Under the pieces are notes generated by a model. The model was not told where the DNA came from, ran no database searches, and saw nothing but the letters and a program-made list of their open reading frames with translations. From Streptomyces wedmorensis (GTDB lineage: Bacteria; Actinomycetota; Actinomycetes; Streptomycetales; Streptomycetaceae): a stretch of DNA of 64,000 nucleotides. The stretch is from NCBI RefSeq assembly GCF_000716445.1, contig NZ_JNWK01000039.1, positions 1-64,000 on the forward strand, in the 5' to 3' direction. Below, in pieces: positions 52,177 through 61,100 of this stretch. A program made the translations under genes and the position numbers. Every line of letters starts with the position of its first letter. Within the stretch, counting starts at the first letter, position 1.

Positions 52177-55100
52177 ATGAAACGCCCACCGGGACAAGCA
52201 CTCTGTCGCGGACCCGAACTCGAGAGGACGGAGGACGATCCGCGCGACGCCGTACAGGCATTGCTGCGCGCCGCCCAGTCCGCCCCAGGGGCCGTGATCA
52301 CGCTCGATTCCGATGGTCGGACGTCCCGCCGGTCGTACGCGGAACTCCTCGACGAGGCACGGCGTTCGCTTACCGCGCTGCGGGAGCACGGGGTGCGCCG
52401 CGGCGACACGGTCCTGCTGTGCGGGCTTCCGCTGGCCGAGTTCTTCCCCGCCTTCTGGGCGTGCCAGCTCGGCGGCGTACTCCCCACGGCCCTTGCGGAG
52501 CGCCCCTTGGCCGGTTCCCCGGCCCTGGACCGGCTGCTCCAGGCGCACGAACTGCTGGACGGGCCTCTGGTGCTCACGGACGAGGCCGGCGCGGCGGAGC
52601 TCGCGCGGGCCGCGCCCTCGCTGCGCACGGTACTCGCGCGGGACGGCATGTCCGCGGCGCCCGCCGAGGGCCACTTCGAGCCGGACGGATCCGACACCGC
52701 CCTGCTGATGCTCTCGTCCGGCAGCACGGGGGTGCCCAAGGCCGCGCGCTTGACGCACGCCGGGCTCGCGGACTTCGCGGCGAGCAGCCGCCGAGTCCTG
52801 GACGTGCGCCCGGACGACACCATGGTCAACTGGCTTCCGGTCGACCACAGCGGCGCCTTCCTCCTGTACCACCTGCTCGCGGTCTTCACCGGCTCCACCA
52901 ACGTGCACGCGCCGACCGAGTACGTGCTGGCCGACCCGCTGCGCTGGCTCGACCTCATGGACGAGCACGGCGCGCGGCACGGCTGGGCTCCGACCTTCGC
53001 CTACCAGCTCGTCGTGGACGCGCTCGCCCGCCGGCCCGAGGACTCCGCGGCGCGGCGCTGGGACCTGAGCGGCCTGAAGACGGTGGTGTCCGGAGGCGAG
53101 CAGATCATCCTGCCCGTGATGGAGCGCTTCCTCGACGCAACGGCCCCGTACGGGATACGAGAGAGTCACATCGTTCCGGCATGGGGCATGGCCGAAACGG
53201 TCACGGGGGTCACGTACGGGCGGCTCGACCGGCCGGGCACGGTGCACCGCCTGCTGAAGAGCAGCCTGAGCGGTGACCCGGAGCCGGCCGGTCCGGGGAC
53301 ACCGGAGGAGGACTGCGTCACCTTCGTCGCGGCGGGCGCGCCCGCGCACGGCGTCACCCTGCGCGTCGTCGACGACCACGACGTCCTCGTGCCCGACGGC
53401 AGGATCGGTCGGCTCCAGGTGCACTCGGCCACGCGCCTGACACCCGGCTACGTCAACAACCCGGAGGCGGACGCGGCGGCCTACCCGGCGGGCCGGGACT
53501 GGCTCGACACCGGTGACCTGGCGTTCCTCGCCGAGGGGCAAGTCGTGATCACCGGCCGCCGCAAGGACCTCGTCATCATCAACGGCCACAACGTCCAGTG
53601 CCACGAGGTGGAGGAGGCCGCCGCCACCGTCGACGGAGTACGCCGGGGCGAGGTGGCCGCCTGCGGTGTCCCGGACCGCGAACGGGGCACCGACGAACTG
53701 GCCGTCCTCTTCGTCAGCCGCGGTGCCCACGAGGACGTACGGATCGCGGCCGCGATCCGTGCCGCGGTGTTCACCCGGCTCCGGCTGACCGCGACCCACG
53801 TCCTGCCCGTACCGGTCGGGGAGTTCCCCCGAACGCCGGCCGGGAAGATCCGCCGCGCGGAGCTGCGCGACCGGCTCATCGCCGGGGCCCTCGACGAATC
53901 GACGGCCGCTCCCGAAGCGGGGACGGCGGCCACGGCTTCCCTGCCCTCCACCGCCTTCGCCGACACGGTGGCACGCGCGGTGCGGGAGGAACTGGGTGCC
54001 CTGCTCGAAGGCTCGGCGGTGGACACGGACGTCCCGTTCTACGAGCTGGGCCTGACCTCGGTGCGCCTCGTGCAGCTGCGCGCCCGGCTGGCTGAGCGGC
54101 TCGGTGTCGGCATCGCCCAGGCGGCCCTCTTCGAGCACCCCACAGCCGCTGCGCTCGCCGCTCACCTCGCGGAGTCCGTCCCTGCCGTGGAGGGCCCTCC
54201 CGAGACCGCCGCCCCGGACCCCGACCCCGCCGACGATCCCGCCGACGGTTCCGCGGACGGTTCCGCGGACGACGCCGAGCGGCGGATCGCCGTCATCGGG
54301 ATGTCGCTGCGGTTCCCGGGCGCGGACTCGCCGGAGGCGTTCTGGGCGAATCTTCGCGACGGTGTGGACAGCATCCGGGTCTTCGGCGACTCGGAGCTCG
54401 CGGCGGCAGGGCAGGAACGCCTGCCCGGGCACGTACCCGTGGGCGGTGTCCTCGACGGCGTCGACGGGTTCGACCCGGACTTCTTCGGCATCAGTCCCAA
54501 GGAAGCAGGCCTCACTCACCCGGCGCACCGCCTCTTCCTGGAGTGCTGCCACCAGGCGCTGGAGAGCGGCGGCTACGAGTCGACCTCTCCCGGCACACGC
54601 GTCGGCGTGTTCGCGGGCTCCGGCATGAACCTTTACGACCACCAGCAGGAGTCGGCGGGAGGTCCGGGGCAGCCGGGCGGCGGGGCGGAGCCGGGGCTCG
54701 GCATCCAGCGGGCTGTCGGCCGGCAGCCGGACTTCCTCGCCACCCGCGTCGCGTACCGCCTCGGGCTGACGGGTCCCGCCATCGGTGTGCAGACCGCCTG
54801 CTCCACGTCGCTGGTCGCCGTGCACCTCGCGGTCCAGGCGCTACTGAGCGGTGAGACGGACCTGGCGTTGGCGGGAGCCGCGGCCGTCCATCTGCCGCAG
54901 GAGTCGGGTTACGTCAGCGAGCCGGGGTCGATCCTGTCGCCGACCGGGCGCCTGCGGGCCTTCGACGCGGCGGCCGACGGCACCGTGGGCGGCAACGGCG
55001 TGGCCGCCGTCCTGCTCAAGCGGCTCGACCGAGCCCTCGCCGACGGCGACACCGTGCACGCCGTGATCCTGGGCTCGGCCGTCAACAACGACGGCGCCGA

Positions 55101-58100
55101 CAAGGTCGGTTTCAGCGCGCCCGGCGTTGCGGGTCAGGCCGAGGTCGTGCGCCAGGCCCTCCGCAGGGCGGACGTGCCCGCGGAGACGATCTCGTACGTC
55201 GAGGCGCACGGCACCGGTACCCGGCTCGGCGATCCGGTGGAACTGCGGGCGCTCGGCCGCGCCCTCGGCGAGTCCACCCGGCGTACGGGATTCTGTGCGG
55301 TCGGCTCGGTGAAGCCGGCCATCGGGCACCTCGACAGCTGTGCCGGCATGGCCGGGCTGATCAAGACGGTGCTCATGCTGCGACACCGCACCCTGGTGCC
55401 CACGCTGCACCTGAGCCGCCCCAACCCCGAGCTGGAGCTGGCGGGCGGTCCACTGACCCTGGCCACCGAGTTGCGGCCGTGGACGGTCCCGGACGGCGTG
55501 CCGCGCAGGGCCGGTGTCAGCGCGCTCGGTGTCGGTGGCACCAACGCGCACGTCGTGCTGGAGGAGTACGCGGCAGCCGTGAGGCCCGGGTCCGGGCCTG
55601 CCGCTGGGTCCGCCCTCCTTCCCGTGCTGGTCCCCGTGTCCGCCCGCGACGCCGAAGCACTGCCGGAGTACGCAGGACGGCTGCGCGACCACCTGCGACG
55701 GCACCCCGAGGAGCGGGCCGAGGACGTGGCGCTCACCCTGGCGCTGGGACGGCCGCACCGGGGCGCGCGCACCACGGCCGTCGGTCGGGACGCGGAGGAG
55801 CTGGCGCAGTCCCTCGGCGAACCGCCGGCCGCGCCCGCCGCCCCGCTCGGGCCGGTCGCCTTCGCCTTCTCCGGGCAGGGCAGCGCGCGCCGCGGCATGG
55901 CCGTGGGCCTGTACCGGGCGTACCCGGCGGCCCGGCGCACGCTCGACCGGTGCGCGCGGCTCTTCGCGGACGAGTGGGGAGGCGACCTGCTGCCGCTGCT
56001 CGTCGACCAGGTGGATCCCGCGGACGGCGAGGACGGTGCGGGCGACACGGTCTGGCCCACGGAGACGGCCCAGGCAGCCCTCTTCGCCCACCAGGCAGCG
56101 CTCGCCGACGTCTGGCGTGCCGCCGGTGTCCGTCCCGCCCTGCTCCTCGGCCACAGCGTCGGCGAGTACGCGGCGCTGTACGCGGCTGGTGGTCTGTCCC
56201 TGGAGGACGGTCTGCGGCTCACAGCGGCGCGTGGACACCTGATGCAGACGGAGTGCCCGCCGGGCGGCATGCTCGCCGTCCGGACCGACGAGGCGACCGC
56301 CGAGCGGGTGGCCCGGACCACCGGCGCCGTGGTGGCCGCGGTCAACGGGCCCCGGGCGACCGTGCTCGCCGGTGCGTCCGAGGTGCTGGCACGGACCGCC
56401 GGACTGCTCGATGCCGAGGGGATGCGGTGGAAGGCTCTGCCCGTGGACCGGGCGTTCCACTCCCCCTCGATGGAACCGATGCTGGAGGAGTTCCGGCGCC
56501 ACGCGGAGAAGGCGGTGTTCCGCCCGCTGGAGATCCCGCTGGTGACCACGGTCGACGGCGAGGTGCGCGCGCCCGGGTGGGTCGCCGACGCGGACCACCT
56601 CTTCCGTCACGCCCGGCAGCCGGTCCGGTTCGACCTGGCCATGGCCGCGGTCGCCGCGCGGGGCTGTACCGACTTCGTGGAGATCGGGGCCGGCGCCACC
56701 CTCACCGGTGTCGGCCGGCACTGCGTCCCGGCGAGCCGCTGGGTACCCGGGCAGGGCGCGGGCGACGCGCCTGAACGCCAGGTGCACGGCCTGCTCACCT
56801 CACTCGGCACCCTGTACCGCAGGGGTGCCGACCTGGACTGGCGTGCGCTCGCTCCCCAGGGGAGCCGGATCCCGCTGCCGAGCCATCCGCTGCGGCGGCG
56901 CCCCATGCCGTACGGCGACCCCGTCGACCGGACGCCGCGGCGTCCGGCGCGGCCCGGTCCCTCCCCCGTACCTGAGCCGCCTCTACCTCCCGAGGTGTCC
57001 ATGACATCGACCCAGTGTTCCCCCGCACCCGTGGCCGGCCCGGCGCCGGACGGACTCCTCAGCTCCGTGTGCGCGCTGACCGCCCGCAAGTTGGGCCACG
57101 AGCCGGCCTTGGTGTTGCCCGACAGCTCGTTCTTCGAGCTGGGCGCGGACTCCCTGTCCCTGATGGGGCTGACGGCTGAGCTGGACCAGCAGTACGGCGT
57201 ACGCGTCCCGGTGCGCGAGCTGTTCGACACCGCGGACACTCCGCGCCGGCTGGCCGAACGGCTGGCGGAGCTGGGGGTCGGCGAGCCGTGGGCGGAAGCC
57301 CCCGTGGCGGAAGCCCCTGCGGAGGCCCCCGTGGGCTTCCCGGTCGCCGCGCAGGTCACGGAACTGGCGGCAGCTCAGGCCTCCCCTGTTCCTCGGGTGT
57401 CAGGCGAGCTGTACGACCTGTTCGGGCAGCAGCTCGGGGTGGCTCGGCAGCTCCTGGACCAGGTCGGTGGGATGATCAGCGGGCAGCTCGCCCTGCTCGC
57501 GGGCTCGCCCGTGCCCGGGCCCGCGACGCCGCCGACACAGGCACAGGCATCGACACCGCCGCCGACGCCGACATCAGCACCAGCACCAGCACCGGCACCG
57601 GCACCGGAGGCTCGCGTCCCCACGCAGGCGGCCGTGGCCCCGGGTTGGGCATCGACACCGACCCCGACACCCAGGTCGGTCCGCACGCCGGACCAGCTCG
57701 CCGCCCCCTCCCCCGGCTGCGACTTCAGCCTCTACTTCTTCGGGGACTACCCCGAGGAGGCCGCGCACGACAAGTACGCGCTGATCATGGAGTCGTCGGA
57801 GTTCGCCGACCGCAACGGGTTCCACTCCCTGTGGTTCCCGGAGCGGCACTTCGACTCCTTCGGAGCGCTCTTCCCCAACCCCTCCGTTCTCGCCGCCGCA
57901 CTCGCGGCGCGCACGAGCCGCATCCGGCTGAACGCGGGCTCCGTCGTGCTGCCGCTGCACAACCCCATCCGGGTGGCCGAGGAGTGGTCGGTCGTCGACA
58001 ACATCTCCGGCGGCCGGGCGGGCCTGTGCGTGGCGAGCGGCTGGCACGCCACCGACTTCACGCTCGCCCCGCACCACTTCGGCCGGCACCGCGAGGTGAT

Positions 58101-61100
58101 GTACGAGCAGCTGCGTACCGTACGGCAGCTGTGGTCGGGACAGCCACTGGAGACCACCGGCGGCGACGGGAAGCCCGTCGAGATCCGGCTGCACCCGAGC
58201 CCCGTCCAGGAACGACTGCCCTTGTACGTCGCCGTGGTGGGCAACCCGGACAGCTACCGCCGGGCGGCCGCCGAAGGCCTGGGCGTGGTCACCAACCTGA
58301 TGGCGCAGACCGTCGAGCAGCTGGCCGAGAACATCGCGCTGTACCGGCGTACGCGTGCCGAGCACGGACTCGACCCCGCGGCCGGCCGGGTCGTGGTGCT
58401 CGTGCACACCTACCTGGACGAGGACGCCGAGCGCGCGCGGACCGAGGCGTACCGGCCCTTCATCTCGTACCTGCGGTCCTCGCTGTCCCTGTTCGACCAG
58501 GTGACCAACAGCCTCGGCGTCCAGGTCGACCTGGCGAACTCCACCGACGACGACGTCGACTTCCTCCTCGGGCGCGCCTACGAGCGCTACTGCGACTCCC
58601 GCGCCCTGATCGGCGACGAGCACACCGCCGCCGCCACGGTGCGGCGCCTGGTGGACGCCGGGGCCGACGAGATCGCCTGCTTCGTGGACTTCGGTGTGGC
58701 CAAGGAGAAGGTCCTGGCCGCCTTGCCCGTCCTCGACCGCGTCCGGCGCCGTACCCGGCCCGTATCGCCGGCAGAGTCCTCGGCCGACACCGCCGGACCG
58801 GCCGGGCTCCCCCAGCCGTCCGAGAAGCACGCCGAACGGCGGCCTGCAGCCGCTCCGGCACGGACTCCGCTCACCCCGGCGCAGCGCCGCATCTGGTTCG
58901 TGGAACAGCTGCACCCCGGCACCACCATGTACAACGAGCCCAAGGCCGTCCGGCTCGACGGACCACTGGACGTGGGGGCGCTGCGGACCGCGCTGCACCG
59001 GGTCGCGGAGCGCCACCCGGCCCTGCGCACGGTGCTCGGCGACCGCCAAGGGGTGCCCTACCAGGAGGTGCGGGAAGCGGGGCTGATGGATCTCCCCGTC
59101 GACGACCACTCCGGCGAGACGGAGGAGGAGGCCCTGCGGGCCGTTCTGCTGGACGCGGGACGGCAGCCGCTCGACCTGGCCCACGGCCCCCTGGTCACGG
59201 CGCGGCTGCTGCGGCTGTCCGAGGAGCGACACCTCCTGTTCCTCATGGCCCATCACATCGTCTTCGACTCCTCCTCCACGGCCGTGCTCGTCCGCGACCT
59301 GGCCGCGTTCTACCGCGCGGGCGCGCAGGGCGATCCGGCCCTTTCTCCGCTGTCCGCCCTGCCCGCGTCACCACGCCCCGTCGCCGGCGACCGCGCCGCC
59401 TCGCTGGACTTCTGGCGCGGAGCACTGGACGGAGCCCAGGAGCTTTCCCTGCCCACCGACCGGCCCCGACCGGCGGTCAGGTCGGGCGTCGGGGCCGGCC
59501 TCACCCATGCCCTGGACGCCGAACTCACCGGCCGGCTGCGCTCGTTCGCAGCGAGCCACCGCGCCACCCTCTTCATGGTGCTGACCAGCGCGATCGGCAC
59601 AGTGCTCGGCCGGTTCAGCGGCCAGAGCGACGTGGTCGTGGGCACCGCGGTCTCCGCCCGGCAGCCCGGCACCGAGGACCACGTGGGCGTCTTCCTCGAC
59701 ACCGTGCCGCTCCGCCTCGATCTCACCGGCGACCCGGACTTCAGCTCCCTCCTCGGCCGGGTGCGCGCCACGAGCATGGCGGCGTACGAACACCGTGACG
59801 TGCCCTTCGACGAGCTGGTGGCCGCCCTCGCTCCGGAGCGCAGCCCCGGCCGCAACCCGCTCTTCGACGTCATGGTCGAGTTCGAGCACGCCTCCGACGT
59901 GGACTTCGACCCGCCGCGGCTGACGGCCGAGCTGCTCGACGTGCCGAGCGCCCGCGCCCCGTTCGATCTGAGCGTCTATCTGACACACCACCGTGACGGC
60001 GTCCGCTTCATGGTCGAGTACGACTCGGTCCTGTTCGACCCGGACACCGTGCACCGCTTCGTGGAGTACGTGGAGCACGTGCTGCGGGGCGCGCTCGACA
60101 CTCCCGGCGCGCCTCTCGGCGAACTGACCGCGCTCACCGGCACCGACCGTGCGAACCAGGACCGTCTCGGGCGCCTCGACGAGCCGCTGCCCGCGGTGTC
60201 GGACACGCTGCACGGTCTTTTCGAGCGGCAGGCGCTGCGCACCCCGGACGCCGTCGCTCTGATCCACGGCGAGGAGCAGGTGACGTACGGGGAGCTGGAC
60301 CGCCGTGCGAACCGGCTCGCCCGGGAGCTGCGCACGCGAGGCTCGGCTCGCGGGGAACGCGTGGCGGTGCTCCTGCCGCGCGGTTCACGATTGATCACCG
60401 CGCTCCTGGGCGTACTCAAGAGCGGGGCTGCCTATCTGCCCCTCGACCCGGCGGTGCCGACGGTTCGGCTGGCCGGTCTTCTCGACGACGGTGCCCCGGT
60501 CCTGCTGCTGACCGACCACACCGTGCCGGCCGCACACGAGCAGCTCGGGAAGCACCTGCCCGTATTCCTCATGGACGCCGCCGAGACGGCGGACGACAGC
60601 GCAGACGGCCCTCCGGACGATCTCACGGAAGAGGCGCCTCATGGTGATGTGGGTCCCGAGGATCCCGCGTACTGCATCCACACCTCCGGTTCGACCGGCC
60701 GGCCCAAGGGCGTACTCGTGCCCCATCGCGGCCCGGTGAACCTCGTCCTGAGCCACCTGGAAGAACATCCCGCGCTGCGCACGCTGCAATGGACCTCGCC
60801 CTCCTTCGACGTGAGCGTCCAGGAGATCTTCACCACGCTGGCCTCAGGCGCAGCCCTCGTCCTCATCGACGACGCGGTACGGCACGACCCGGCAGCCGTC
60901 GCCGAGGCGGTGCGCCGCCACGGCGTGGAGCGCCTGTTCATGCCCTGCACTCCGCTGAAGTACCTGATGGAGACCGGGCCGGAACTTCCCACTCTGCGCG
61001 AGCTGTACTCGGCGGGCGAAGCGCTCCAGCTCACCGCCGCCTTCCGCCGCTTCTTCGCGGCGCACCCCGCGTGCGCCCTGTACAACCAGTACGGGCCCAC

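Noticed and set aside
57510..57710. Ala/Pro repeats in the megasynthase as a sign of frameshift
   Set aside because: Both flanking domains stay in the same frame; Pro/Ala/Thr linkers are usual between carrier and oxygenase or condensation domains.
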